This document shows, piece after piece, positions 1 through 8,169 of a DNA stretch of 35,548 bases (the stretch's first letter is position 1; the number at the start of each line of letters is the position of its first letter). The stretch is from positions 1 through 35,548 of the forward strand of contig CAYNSB010000039.1 in assembly GCA_964399625.1 (NCBI GenBank). Direction: 5' to 3'. The notes under the pieces were generated by a model. That model did no database searches, was not told the DNA's origin, and saw nothing but the letters and a program-made list of their open reading frames with translations. This stretch comes from CAYNSB01 sp964399625. GTDB lineage: Bacteria; Planctomycetota; Phycisphaerae; Phycisphaerales; UBA1924. Made by a program: the position numbers and the translations under genes.

Positions 1-574
1 TCTCGTGGTTGAACAGGATGCCGCACGAAGCGTGCAGGCCGTACGACTCGCGGTAGTTCACCGTCGCCCAGTGCGCAAAGACCTTGGCGCACGCGTAGGG
101 CGAGCGCGGGTAGAAGGGCGTCGTCTCCTTCTGCGGCGTCTCGATCACCTTGCCGAACTGCTCGCTCGAGCTCGCCTGGTAGTACCGCACCTGCTCGCCC
201 GTGGCGTGCTGGAAGGAGCGCACCGCGTCGAGCACCTTGAGCGCGCCCAGCCCCGCCGTCTCCACGGTGAAGATCGGCATGTCGAACGACACCCGCACGT
301 GCGACTGCGCCGCGAGGTTGTACACCTCGTGCGGGCGCACCTCCTGCATGATCTTGGTCAGGCACGACGCGTCGGTCAGGTCGCCGTAGTGCAGGCGCAC
401 GGGCCGCTTGGACCAGTGCGGGTCCTCGTAGATGTGGTCGATGCGGTGGGTGTTGAAGGTGGAGGCGCGGCGCACGATCCCGTGCACCTCGTACCCCTTG
501 GAGAGCAGCAGCTCCGCGAGGTACGAACCGTCCTGACCCGTGATGCCCGTGACGAGCGCGCGCTTGACCGTCAT
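1..574 (-). CDS. gmd: GDP-mannose 4,6-dehydratase, N-terminal part (cut by window edge)
   Basis: Converts GDP-mannose to GDP-4-keto-6-deoxymannose, the first committed step to GDP-L-fucose and related deoxysugars, in the cytoplasm. The 191 visible residues read as a typical short-chain dehydrogenase/reductase: the N-terminal nucleotide-binding loop is ALVTGITGQDGSYLAELL, followed by the family stretch HGIVRRAS, NLAAQSHVRVSF, the ASSSEQFGKV segment and the YPRSPYACAK active-site Tyr-x3-Lys. These leave little doubt about the family. The start at 574 is set by a GGAGG ribosome site (581-585) six bases upstream. The C-terminal half lies left of the window. The next enzyme of the pathway, GDP-fucose synthase, is at 13068-14042 rather than adjacent. 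It lies downstream of the protease gene on the same strand, 105 bases away; a 5-bp stem (625-629/638-642) in that gap has no T-tract. Confidence 0.95.
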   Translation of the reverse strand, partial: MTVKRALVTGITGQDGSYLAELLLSKGYEVHGIVRRASTFNTHRIDHIYEDPHWSKRPVRLHYGDLTDASCLTKIMQEVRPHEVYNLAAQSHVRVSFDMPIFTVETAGLGALKVLDAVRSFQHATGEQVRYYQASSSEQFGKVIETPQKETTPFYPRSPYACAKVFAHWATVNYRESYGLHASCGILFNHE

Positions 575-679
575 GCGATGCCTCCAGCGGGCGGAGCGCG
601 TTCTCGGACGCGCGCGGGTCCGCCCCGACGACACACCGTCGGCGATTCTAGATCGTCACTGAGCCCGCGCCGCGCGCAA

Positions 680-2866
680 TCAGGGGCATCCGGCGCGGAA
701 CGCCGCCAGGAAGCACGAGAAATCGTTCGCGCTGAGCGTCGGCACGTCCGTGCTCCCGTCGCAGTTGGCGCCCGGGTCCCCGGCGCGGAACTTGCCGAGG
801 AAGCACGAGAAGTCGTTCGCGCTGAGCACCGGCACGTCCGTGCTCCCGTCGCAGTTGGCGTAGCACGGGGGCGCGACGGCCGGCGTGATCGTGAAGTTCG
901 TGTTGGAGATATCGAAGAAGATGTTCCCCGAGCCCATCACGCGGATCCGCGCCGTGCTCGTGGGCGAGTTGGGCAGCACCACGCTCGCGCTGCCGGAGTT
1001 GGGCACGCCCGAGGCGAGCGTCACGGGCCACGTCACCCCGCCGTCCAGCGACAGCGCGATGTCCACGTTCGCGGCGTTGATGGGCGCCGCGGTCGTCCCC
1101 GCCACGTTCCACGTCACCGTCTGCGCGAGGCCCGCCTGCCATGACACCGCGGTGTTGGGCGAGGTGACGACGAACGGCCCGGCCGCCGCCACGCTCGTCA
1201 CGCTCATCGTGTCGGAGAAGAGACCCCCGCGCCCGTCGCGCACCGTGGCGCGGAAGTTGAGCGTCCGGTTCGTCGTGGGCAGCGTCTCGCCCTTGCGGAC
1301 CGTGTTCGACAGCAGGTTCGCCAGCGCCGGGATGATCCGCACGGGGCTGCTCGTGTCCGGGTCCGAAACCAGGATCGGGTTCACGCCCGTGTCGGGGAAG
1401 ATGCCGCTGGCCCCCGTCACCGCGGTGGCGCTGGAGTTGGTCAGCTCCCACTGGTAGGTGATCGGGTCGGAGTCGGGGTCGCTGCCCGCCGCGGTGAGCA
1501 TGTACGGCGTGCGCGACGGGATCGTGTAGTTCGCGCCCGCCTCGACGAAGGGGATGCCGTTGCCCGTGGCGATCGGCGTGGCGCACGCGTTGCCCGAGCC
1601 CGTGATGAACGGGCGCATCTCGTTGAGGATGTTGCTGATGTGGAAGTTGGGAATCGAGTGCGGCGCCAGGTCGTTGTTCGCGCCGCAGATCCCCGCGTAC
1701 GCCATGATCGTGATGCCCGAGCCGGGCTCCACGGGCAGCGGCCCCGCCGTGGCGCACGCGTTGAACGTGTGGTTGCCGCCGAACTGGTGCCCCAATTCGT
1801 GGGCGACGTAATCGACGTCGTACCCATCCCCCACGGGGCTGCTCTGCATGCTCGTGCCACGCCCCTTGCTCGTGCTCGAGCACACGCACGACAATTGGGC
1901 GATGCCGCCGTTCGCGTCGGTGCCGAAGAGATGCCCGACATCGAAGTTCGCCGTGCCGATCACGGAGGTGATGTTGGTGTGGTTCGTGTTGATCTGGGCG
2001 CTGGTGGCGGTGTTGGTGTACGGGTCGGTCGCGGCGTTGGTGTAGACGATGAGGTTGTTGTTCGCGACCAGGACCAGGCGCACCGCCAGATCGCGCTCGT
2101 AGATGCCGCTCACGCGGTTCACCGACGTCGTGATCGCCGCCAGCCCGGCGGCGACCGTTCCGCCATGGAACGTGGTGTACTCGCCGGTCGCGGCCACGGC
2201 GATGCGGTACCGCGAGAGCTGCGTGCCGAAGTTGAGCATCGCGGGCGCCGATCCCGCCGGATGGCGCAGGCGCTGGGCCATCGCCTCGGGCCCATCGAGC
2301 ACGGTGCACCCCATCCCCGCGCGCGGCGCCAGATCGTTCCGCTCGTACGCAGCGTAGTACGTCGTGTCGCCGCGGCTCACGGGGTCGATGTAGAAGCGAC
2401 CCTTGTCGCTGAGGATCTGCGCGTGGAACCCGGCGGGCGTCAGGTCGAGGCGCGCCGTCGCCGTGGGATCGTCGATCCCCCGAGCCGAGAACGTGCGGAT
2501 CTCGGGGAACTTCGCGGCCAGCTCGGGCTCCATGACCGGCGAGTCCACCGCCGCGAACCGCGCGAACGTTCCGTCCGCCAGGGGCAGCGAGATGACCACC
2601 GGACGCGTCGCCGCGCCGGGCGTGAACTCGCGCGGGGCCTCGCGCAGCGCCGCGCCCATCGCTTCCAGCTGCAGCGCCACGGGCGTGTACCGCAGCGGGC
2701 GCACCCACGCCGGCGCCGCCGCAACATCGTCGGGCAGCGCCTCAAGGGCCGTCCAGAGCCCGTCATCGGAGATCGCGCGCGGTCGGCCATCCCCGCCCCG
2801 GGCGACATGCCCCGCGGCGAACGAAGCGGCCAGAGCGATCAGTATCGAGGGGTGACGCGTGCGCAT
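680..2866 (-). CDS. Secreted M12B (reprolysin-like) zinc metalloprotease with GC-type dockerin-like tail
   Basis: A 728-residue secreted protein. It begins with a signal peptide (MRTRHPSILIALAASFAAG). The metalloprotease domain carries the zinc motif HELGHQFGGNH at about residues 356-366 (HExxHxxGxxH) and a downstream Met-turn IMAYAG, the metzincin signature seen in reprolysin-like M12B peptidases. A cadherin/PKD-like segment follows (AAGSDPDSDPITYQWELTN), then an Ig-like region. The last ~60 residues are two near-identical copies of a module of the type CYANCDGST..LSANDFSCFL..FRAG, which is also found on two other proteins in this window. Start 2866 is chosen over in-frame starts up to 3106 because it begins a signal peptide and is preceded by a GGAGAAGGA ribosome site. 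The protease is expected to act outside the cytoplasm; its substrate is unknown. It is divergent from the gene at 3097. Confidence 0.88.
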   Translation of the reverse strand: MRTRHPSILIALAASFAAGHVARGGDGRPRAISDDGLWTALEALPDDVAAAPAWVRPLRYTPVALQLEAMGAALREAPREFTPGAATRPVVISLPLADGTFARFAAVDSPVMEPELAAKFPEIRTFSARGIDDPTATARLDLTPAGFHAQILSDKGRFYIDPVSRGDTTYYAAYERNDLAPRAGMGCTVLDGPEAMAQRLRHPAGSAPAMLNFGTQLSRYRIAVAATGEYTTFHGGTVAAGLAAITTSVNRVSGIYERDLAVRLVLVANNNLIVYTNAATDPYTNTATSAQINTNHTNITSVIGTANFDVGHLFGTDANGGIAQLSCVCSSTSKGRGTSMQSSPVGDGYDVDYVAHELGHQFGGNHTFNACATAGPLPVEPGSGITIMAYAGICGANNDLAPHSIPNFHISNILNEMRPFITGSGNACATPIATGNGIPFVEAGANYTIPSRTPYMLTAAGSDPDSDPITYQWELTNSSATAVTGASGIFPDTGVNPILVSDPDTSSPVRIIPALANLLSNTVRKGETLPTTNRTLNFRATVRDGRGGLFSDTMSVTSVAAAGPFVVTSPNTAVSWQAGLAQTVTWNVAGTTAAPINAANVDIALSLDGGVTWPVTLASGVPNSGSASVVLPNSPTSTARIRVMGSGNIFFDISNTNFTITPAVAPPCYANCDGSTDVPVLSANDFSCFLGKFRAGDPGANCDGSTDVPTLSANDFSCFLAAFRAGCP

Positions 2867-2949
2867 GGGTCCTTCTCCGCCAAACAAGGAAAGGGGCCCA
2901 TGGAAACGGCGAATTCCAACATCGCGGTTGGGTCCCGGTGCAGTGTGGG

Positions 2950-2979
2950 AAGGTACCGACAAGGGCGGGGGATCGTCAA
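2950..2979 (-). promoter_or_regulatory. Possible sigma-70 type promoter for the metalloprotease gene
   Basis: On the minus strand TTGACG (2974-2979, five of six to the -35 consensus) is followed after 18 bases by TACCTT (2950-2955, three of six). It lies in the 230-base divergent gap, about 85 bases upstream of the protease start. The -10 match is poor, so this is only a candidate. Confidence 0.3.
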
Positions 2980-3096
2980 TAGTGGAGCGCGCCAGATCGC
3001 GAACGAGCGCGCACCACAAACGCCTGATTACCGGACGCAGCGTGCGCGGTCTCACCGCGGGCAACAATCGCCGATACCCGTGCGGAGAGTCTCGCC

Positions 3097-5103
3097 ATGA
3101 GCCCACGCCTCGCCATCGCGTCCCTGATCGTCGCCTGCGCCGTGAGCGCTCCCCGCGCCCACGCCGGCGGCTCGCCCGAGCACATCCTGCTGCTGGTGAA
3201 TCCGGCGTCGAGCAACTCGCTGTACCTGGGCAACTACTACAAGAACGCCCGGAACATCCCCGACGCCAACGTCCTCTACATCAACCCCTTCGCGGGCAAC
3301 TACCAGCAGTTCACCGACCCCAACGGGCAGGCCGAGGCCGTGCTGGGCAAGCTCCGCAACTCGCGCATCGACACGCACATCGACTACATCGTGGTCTGCG
3401 ATCCCTCGGCGTTCGCGATCTTCTTCCCCAATCTCATCGCCGATCAGTGCTCGCCGGTCTCGCGCATCTCCGTCACCGGCGCGTACTCCAACATCTACTC
3501 CCGCGCCCGCATCCTGCTGGGCACGGGGCAGTCCACCGAGGTCTCGCAGTACCAGGCGATCGCCTACCCCGTCGTTCCTCGCGCCTTCGACTCCCGGGCC
3601 CTCTGGTTCCAGGGCAACAAGGTCACGGGCGGCACCGCCGCGCGACGCTACTTCCTCTCGTCCCAGCTCGGGTACAACGGGACCAACGGCAACACCATCC
3701 CCGAGATCCTCGCGATGATCGACCGCTCCGTCGCGGTCGACGGAACCAAGCCCGCGGGCACCATCTACTACGTCGACTACCAGCCCGACACCGCCCGCAA
3801 CGTCCGCGCCTCGACCTTCCCCATCGCCGTCAACGCGCTCCCGGGGCGGGCCCAGATCATCACGTTCACCTCGCCGGGCACCGCGCTGCCCACCGGGCAG
3901 ACCGACGTGCTGGGCGTCATGACCGGCGCCGCCGATCCGCCCATCGACACCGACAGCATGGTCATCCAGCCCGGCGCGTTCTGCGACCACCTCACGTCCT
4001 GGGCCGGCACGTTCGACATCAACCAGCAGACCAAGATGTCCTCGTGGATCCGCCGCGGCGCCAGCGGCACCGCCGGCGCCGTCGAGGAGCCGTGCAACTA
4101 CCCCTTCAAGTTCCCCTACGCGATCTTCCATCCGTACTACTTCACGGGGCTGTCGCTGGGCGAGTCGTACAAGCGATCGCTCGTCTACGTGGACTACCAG
4201 ATGCTCCTGCAGGGCGACCCGATGACCCGCCCCTTCGCCACCTTCCCCTCCGTCAACGCCACCCCGCCCGCGGGCCCGCTCTCGGGCACCGTCTCGATCC
4301 CTGCCACCGCGAGCACCACGCTCTCGGGCGCCGCGATCGCGGGCCTGGACCTCTTCGTCGATGGCGTCCGCTTCGCGCAGACGACGCCCGGCACGCCCTT
4401 CTCCCTGTACACGGGCAACCTCCCCGACGGGTACCACGAGCTGCGCGTGCTCGCCTACGACAACACCAACGTCCGCAACTGCGGGCGATGGATCGGCTCC
4501 ATCACCACGAACAACGCGGGGCGCGCCGCCACCCTCAACATCCCCATCACCGCCGGCACGCTCTCCACGTCCTTCTCCGCGTCGTACACCGCGACGGGCG
4601 CGGCGGTCCAGGAAGTGCGCCTGCTCCAGAACGAGCGGGTCGTCACGGCCGGCACCGCGCCGTCGGGCTCGTTCTCGTTCTACGGGCGCCAGGTGGGCCC
4701 GGGCCCCTCGCGCGTGCAGATCGAGGCGATCTTCGCCGACGGCACGATCGCGCGAAGCGCGCCCATCTCGCTAAGCGTGGACAACTCCGCGGGCGCCCCC
4801 TCGGGGCAGCTGCCCATCGCGCAGTCCTACACGAAGTACATCCCGCGCGGCGGGTGCACGACGATCGAACTGCCCGGCGTCTTCGACGATGCGTACGTCA
4901 ATGTCACCTACAACGTCCTCACCGGGCCCATCCAGTCCACGTCGTTCCCCCAGACCGGGTTCATCACGCTGACGGCGCCCCTCACCGCCTCGGGAACCGA
5001 GGCCTTCACGTACCGCATCACCACGCCGTCCGGGCAGAGCAACGTCGGCACGATCTCGCTCGTCTACACGCCGGCGATCCGTTCGGCCGTGCCCCAGCAG
5101 TAA
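3097..5103 (+). CDS. Secreted TIGR03790-family-like protein
   Basis: A 668-residue protein with a signal peptide (MSPRLAIASLIVACAVSAPRAHA). The N-terminal part (VLLLVNP-like ILLLVNPASSNSLYLGNYY, then ARNIPDANVLYINP) matches the start of the TIGR03790 family, in which a long-lived "LVVNxNSxxSxxxAxYYxxxRxIPxxNV" stretch is typical. That family has no established function. Later regions (residues ~390-560) contain Ig-like/chitobiase-type segments with the pattern FVDGVRFAQTTPGTPF and YHELRVLAYD, common in secreted multi-domain proteins. There is no dockerin-like tail. It is divergent from the metalloprotease and convergent with the glycosyltransferase at 5110, with only six bases between the stop codons and no clear terminator. 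The family assignment is from recalled sequence resemblance, so the function should be treated as unknown. Confidence 0.75.
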   Translation: MSPRLAIASLIVACAVSAPRAHAGGSPEHILLLVNPASSNSLYLGNYYKNARNIPDANVLYINPFAGNYQQFTDPNGQAEAVLGKLRNSRIDTHIDYIVVCDPSAFAIFFPNLIADQCSPVSRISVTGAYSNIYSRARILLGTGQSTEVSQYQAIAYPVVPRAFDSRALWFQGNKVTGGTAARRYFLSSQLGYNGTNGNTIPEILAMIDRSVAVDGTKPAGTIYYVDYQPDTARNVRASTFPIAVNALPGRAQIITFTSPGTALPTGQTDVLGVMTGAADPPIDTDSMVIQPGAFCDHLTSWAGTFDINQQTKMSSWIRRGASGTAGAVEEPCNYPFKFPYAIFHPYYFTGLSLGESYKRSLVYVDYQMLLQGDPMTRPFATFPSVNATPPAGPLSGTVSIPATASTTLSGAAIAGLDLFVDGVRFAQTTPGTPFSLYTGNLPDGYHELRVLAYDNTNVRNCGRWIGSITTNNAGRAATLNIPITAGTLSTSFSASYTATGAAVQEVRLLQNERVVTAGTAPSGSFSFYGRQVGPGPSRVQIEAIFADGTIARSAPISLSVDNSAGAPSGQLPIAQSYTKYIPRGGCTTIELPGVFDDAYVNVTYNVLTGPIQSTSFPQTGFITLTAPLTASGTEAFTYRITTPSGQSNVGTISLVYTPAIRSAVPQQ

Positions 5104-5109
5104 GCACGC

Positions 5110-6705
5110 CTAGTTCGCCGGCGCTCCGCCACGCTCCCCGTCGAGCGAGTAGCAGCGGTACAGCGTGAACTCGTACTTGCTCGCGCGCACGGGCTCGCCC
5201 ACGGGCACCGGCACGACGCCGTGCGTGGGGTTCACGCGCGAGCCGATCTCGCGTTCGCCCGAGCCCGCGTCCGTCCGCGCCAGCACGAAGTCCCCGATCG
5301 ACGCGACGCCGCCCCAGATCGCGCGCACGCGCACGCCGCGATCCTCCGCGCCCTTCTTCAGGTACCACAGCACCTCGGGGCGTGCCTCGATCGCATCGCC
5401 CGCGCTCACCCAGATCGTGGACTCCGTGGCAAGCCCGTGCGACTGGGCGAGCCGAGCGCCCAACTCGAGCCCCGCGGCCTTGCCCGAATGAATCGGAGAT
5501 CGCAGCGCATCGCGAACCGGGCCCAGCCCCACGCACGCCAGCACCAGCGCCGCGACCACGATGCGTTCCACCCGTTGCCACGCCATCGTCCGCAGCGACC
5601 CGGGGCGCACGCTCCAGGCCCATCCCGCGACGATCGGAAGCCCGACCATCGAGGGCATCGCGTAGCGCGGATTGCCAACGCCCAGCGCCGCGAGCATCAC
5701 GAGCGAGAGCAGGCAGCCGATCACCAGCGCACCCGCGATCGGCGGGCACGCGACGCCTCGCCGCCGCGCGATCCACAAGCCCACGAGCGCCAGCGACGCG
5801 GGCATCGCCGAGACCAGCGCGACGATGGGCATCGCGATCACGCGCGCGACCTGCCCCGCGTCCACGCCGTGCCACAGGAACTCGGACACGCCCTGCGTGA
5901 CGGGCTGCTCACCGCCGGAGACCATCCGTGCCAGCGCCCGCTGCGCCAGTTGGTACAGCACCCACGCGCCCGCGCCCGCCAGCGCGACGCCCAGCGCGAC
6001 CCAGTACACGCGCCCGCTCGCCCTCCGCCACGCGAGCGCGCACGACGCCAGCGCCGTGCACGCGACGACCGGCGCTCCCGCCGGCCCTTTCACCAGCGCC
6101 ATCGCGAGCATCGCCGCCGCCGCGATCGGCGCCCACGCCCACGCCCGCCCGCGCCCCAGCGCGAGCTCCACGATCCCCCACACGCTCGCCGCGACGCACA
6201 GGTTGTTCAGCGCCTCGATCTCCGCGGTGCGCCCGGGCGCGACCAGCCCCGGCGCCAGCGCCGCGAGCGCCCCCGCCACGAGCCCCGCACCACCGCGCCC
6301 CCCTCCGAACCAGCGCCGCGCCACAAGCATCGTCCCCAGCGCCGTGAGCGTGCTCGCCAGCGCCGACACCGCCCGCGCGCTGAACTCGCTCTCGCCCAGC
6401 ACCGCCGCCGAGCCCGCGATCGCCCAGGGCATGCCCGGCGGCTTGCGCACATACGCCCGCTCGAACATGAACGGCACGAGCCATCGCCCGGGCCCGCCCG
6501 CCCCATCGCCCCACCCGCGATCGAGCAGCTCCCACCCCGGCACGACGCGATGTCCCTCGCTGTCCGCGATCCCGCGCTGCGACAACCCCACCCAGTACAC
6601 CGGCACGCACAACGCCAGCACGATCAGCGCGTGACGCAGGAGCGAGTCGCGCGGCTCAACCAGCGAGCCCGAAGCGCGAGCGAGGGCGCCCTGCTCCTCG
6701 TTCAT
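5110..6705 (-). CDS. GT-C / PMT-like glycosyltransferase (family 39 or ArnT type), integral membrane
   Basis: A 531-residue multi-spanning membrane protein. It starts with a short cytoplasmic tail, a first membrane segment (ALIVLALCVPVYWVG) and a first periplasmic loop containing IADSEGHR (Asp48, Glu50) followed by RKPPGMPW (88-94). An acidic pair in the first loop followed by KPP is the hallmark of lipid-phosphate-sugar-dependent GT-C enzymes such as ArnT and protein O-mannosyltransferases. Eight to ten further hydrophobic segments follow, then a soluble C-terminal domain from about residue 400. It probably transfers a sugar from a polyprenyl-phosphate donor to a lipid or protein acceptor at the outer face of the cytoplasmic membrane. 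Start 6705 overlaps the upstream phosphatase stop as ATGA, indicating translational coupling. The acceptor cannot be predicted. Confidence 0.85.
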   Translation of the reverse strand: MNEEQGALARASGSLVEPRDSLLRHALIVLALCVPVYWVGLSQRGIADSEGHRVVPGWELLDRGWGDGAGGPGRWLVPFMFERAYVRKPPGMPWAIAGSAAVLGESEFSARAVSALASTLTALGTMLVARRWFGGGRGGAGLVAGALAALAPGLVAPGRTAEIEALNNLCVAASVWGIVELALGRGRAWAWAPIAAAAMLAMALVKGPAGAPVVACTALASCALAWRRASGRVYWVALGVALAGAGAWVLYQLAQRALARMVSGGEQPVTQGVSEFLWHGVDAGQVARVIAMPIVALVSAMPASLALVGLWIARRRGVACPPIAGALVIGCLLSLVMLAALGVGNPRYAMPSMVGLPIVAGWAWSVRPGSLRTMAWQRVERIVVAALVLACVGLGPVRDALRSPIHSGKAAGLELGARLAQSHGLATESTIWVSAGDAIEARPEVLWYLKKGAEDRGVRVRAIWGGVASIGDFVLARTDAGSGEREIGSRVNPTHGVVPVPVGEPVRASKYEFTLYRCYSLDGERGGAPAN

Positions 6706-7397
6706 CGCGCCGGCTCCGCGGTCCGCTTCGGCGCGCTCTCCATCTCCGGCGTCACGTCCTGCCCCGCGATCCATCCGCCGTCGCGGTACGCCGAGAGGAT
6801 CGCCGGCCCCTCGCTCTCAATAAGCCCCTTGAGCTTCGGGTTCCGCGCCGGGTCGTGGCGGTACTGCTTGCACTCCTCGTACCCGCGCTCGAGCGGCTGC
6901 CCCGTGTGCGCGTTCTTGTAGAGCGCCACGAGCATGCCCGTGCGCTCGCTCCCCGCGCCGCAGTGCACCAGCACGGGCTGGTTCGCCGGGTCGCTCGCGA
7001 TCCGCAGCGCCCACACGTACCAGTTCGGATTGCCCGTCCCATCGCCCTCCAGCGCGCCCACGTACCGCGTCACACCCAGCGAGCGGGCGACGTTCGCGTT
7101 CAAACGCTCCACTTCCGGCTCGTACTTGCCGCTCCCCAGGTCGATGATCGTCTTGACGTGGTGCTGCTCAACCACGCGACGGAACGCCTCGGGCGTGAGC
7201 TGCCCCGAGCGGTACAGGCGCCCCGGATCAACCTCGCCAAAGTTCTTCGGCGACAGGTTCGGGCGGACCCCCACCACCCAGAACACCACGCCCAGCACCC
7301 CCAGCACCGCGAGCACGCCCAGCAATCCCCGCCGATTCCGCGCCACGCCCGCCCCCGCCTCGGAGTCGGCGCCACTTGCCACGGTCCGCTGGTCCAT
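6702..7397 (-). CDS. Membrane-anchored dual-specificity/tyrosine-type phosphatase
   Basis: A 231-residue protein with one N-terminal membrane segment (about 24-44, GLLGVLAVLGVLGVVFWVVG). A phosphatase domain of the cysteine-based type follows. LYRSGQL at 61-67 is a common entry motif of bacterial DSP-like phosphatases, and VHCGAGSERTG (145-155) is the P-loop HCx5R with nucleophile Cys146 and Arg152. The general-acid Asp is less certain. It is coupled by ATGA overlap to the GT-C glycosyltransferase, so a role in dephosphorylating a lipid-linked or phosphorylated intermediate of the same pathway is a reasonable inference; protein phosphatase activity is equally possible. Start 7397 is preferred because longer in-frame starts read through the divergent recR promoter region. 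A TATCAT box ends seven bases before the ATG and no Shine-Dalgarno is evident. Confidence 0.82.
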   Translation of the reverse strand: MDQRTVASGADSEAGAGVARNRRGLLGVLAVLGVLGVVFWVVGVRPNLSPKNFGEVDPGRLYRSGQLTPEAFRRVVEQHHVKTIIDLGSGKYEPEVERLNANVARSLGVTRYVGALEGDGTGNPNWYVWALRIASDPANQPVLVHCGAGSERTGMLVALYKNAHTGQPLERGYEECKQYRHDPARNPKLKGLIESEGPAILSAYRDGGWIAGQDVTPEMESAPKRTAEPAR

Positions 7398-7403
7398 TGG
7401 ACC
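7391..7403. repeat. Perfect 13-base palindrome over the phosphatase start codon
   Basis: GGTCCATTGGACC is a perfect 6+1+6 inverted repeat that includes the phosphatase ATG (7397-7395 on the minus strand). It sits in the short divergent region shared with recR and could be an operator or an RNA hairpin controlling translation. Confidence 0.45.
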
Positions 7404-7404
7404 G

Positions 7405-7410
7405 ATGATA
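7405..7410 (-). promoter_or_regulatory. TATCAT -10-like box of the phosphatase gene
   Basis: TATCAT on the minus strand matches five of six bases of the -10 consensus and ends seven bases upstream of the ATG. Transcription would begin at or within one base of the start codon, i.e. a leaderless message. No good -35 was found 16-18 bases further upstream. Confidence 0.4.
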
Positions 7411-7411
7411 G

Positions 7412-7427
7412 TGGCACGGAATTCGCA
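7412..7427 (+). promoter_or_regulatory. Candidate sigma-54 (-24/-12) promoter upstream of recR-rpoN
   Basis: The sequence TGGCACGGAATTCGCA matches the sigma-54 consensus TGGCACG-N4-TTGCA in all defined positions but one (TCGCA for TTGCA). The GG (7413-7414) and GC (7425-7426) elements have the required ten-base separation. The predicted start is near 7438, seven bases before the recR ATG. rpoN itself, the gene for sigma-54, is the second gene of this unit, so autoregulation is possible. No enhancer-binding protein gene is visible nearby. Confidence 0.45.
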
Positions 7428-7432
7428 GAGGG

Positions 7433-7438
7433 TACCAT
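7433..7438 (+). promoter_or_regulatory. TACCAT -10-like box before recR
   Basis: TACCAT ends six bases before the recR ATG. The same TAnnnT box close to the start codon recurs at several other genes in the window and suggests a leaderless transcript. It competes with the overlapping sigma-54-like site as an explanation of how recR is transcribed. Confidence 0.35.
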
Positions 7439-7444
7439 TCCACA

Positions 7445-8167
7445 ATGACGACCCCACCAAAGACCCAACCCCAGACGACCCAGCCCGGGTCGTCAACTCG
7501 CGGCGCGAGCAAGGGCGGGTCCGCGCGGGGGTCGGGGCTCGCCTACCCCGCGCCCGTCGAGCGTCTGATCGCCGAACTGGCGCGCCTGCCCGGCATCGGG
7601 CGCCGCTCGGCCGAGCGCGTCGCGTTCCACATCCTCAAGGGCGATGCCCCCAGCGCACTGGCCCTGGCCGGCGCCATCCGCGAGGTGAAGGAGCACATCC
7701 ACCACTGCGGCGTGTGCTTCAACCTCACCGACGCCGACCCCTGCCCCATCTGCTCGGACCCGCGCCGGGACCGCGCCGTGGTCCTCGTCGTCGAGCAGCC
7801 CAAGGACCTCATCGCCCTGGAGCAGACCGCCATGTACCGCGGGCTGTACCACGTGCTCATGGGGCACCTCTCGCCGCTCGACGGCATCGGCCCGGGCGAT
7901 CTCACCATCGCCGACCTGCTCCGGCGCATCGACCGCCCCGCGGACAAGCCCGCCGCCGCCGGCGACACGCCCGTCCGCGAGGTCGTGCTGGGGCTCAACC
8001 CCACGCTCGAGGGCGACGGCACGGCGCTGCACCTGGCCGAGCAGCTCCGCTCCCGCGGCGTGAAGGTGACGCGCCTGGCGCGCGGGCTGCCCTCGGGCGG
8101 GCAGTTGGAGTTCGCGACCAAGGCGGTGCTCGCCGATGCGCTCGTCGGGCGCCAGAGCGTGGAGTAA
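7445..8167 (+). CDS. recR: Recombination mediator protein RecR
   Basis: RecR acts with RecO/RecF to load RecA on gapped DNA. The protein is 240 residues, longer than the usual ~200, because of a low-complexity Thr/Gly/Ser-rich N-terminal tail of about 30 residues. The helix-hairpin-helix is seen at LARLPGIGRRSAERVAFHIL (45-64). A C4 zinc finger follows (Cys88, Cys91, Cys100, Cys103). The Toprim domain then begins with VVLVVEQPKDLIALEQT and continues with YHVLMGHLSPLDGIGPGDL, highly conserved in RecR. A Pro/Ala-rich insertion (about 164-176) splits the Toprim domain before VVLGLNPTLEGDGTA. The C-terminus LARGLPSGGQLEFATKAVL is typical. The gene runs straight into rpoN, two bases from stop to next start, and the rpoN ribosome site lies inside the recR end. 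Confidence 0.95.
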   Translation: MTTPPKTQPQTTQPGSSTRGASKGGSARGSGLAYPAPVERLIAELARLPGIGRRSAERVAFHILKGDAPSALALAGAIREVKEHIHHCGVCFNLTDADPCPICSDPRRDRAVVLVVEQPKDLIALEQTAMYRGLYHVLMGHLSPLDGIGPGDLTIADLLRRIDRPADKPAAAGDTPVREVVLGLNPTLEGDGTALHLAEQLRSRGVKVTRLARGLPSGGQLEFATKAVLADALVGRQSVE

Positions 8168-8169
8168 CG

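Noticed and set aside
625..642. Stem CCGAC/GTCGG between the metalloprotease and gmd genes as a terminator
   Set aside because: Only five pairs, eight-base loop and no T-tract on the relevant strand.
5..1144. Long open frame on the plus strand over the gmd and protease genes
   Set aside because: It is antisense to two genes with clear family motifs, is extremely Arg/Val/Ala/His-rich, and has no motif of its own. The high GC content makes such long shadow frames common here.
1851..1870. Second sigma-54-like site on the minus strand (TGGCACG followed by GC)
   Set aside because: The GG and GC are nine rather than ten bases apart, and it lies inside the metalloprotease coding region.
2867..3106. 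80-residue N-terminal extension of the metalloprotease up to 3106
   Set aside because: It would run across the promoter gap and overlap the start of the divergent gene; the signal peptide and GGAGAAGGA site favour the start at 2866.
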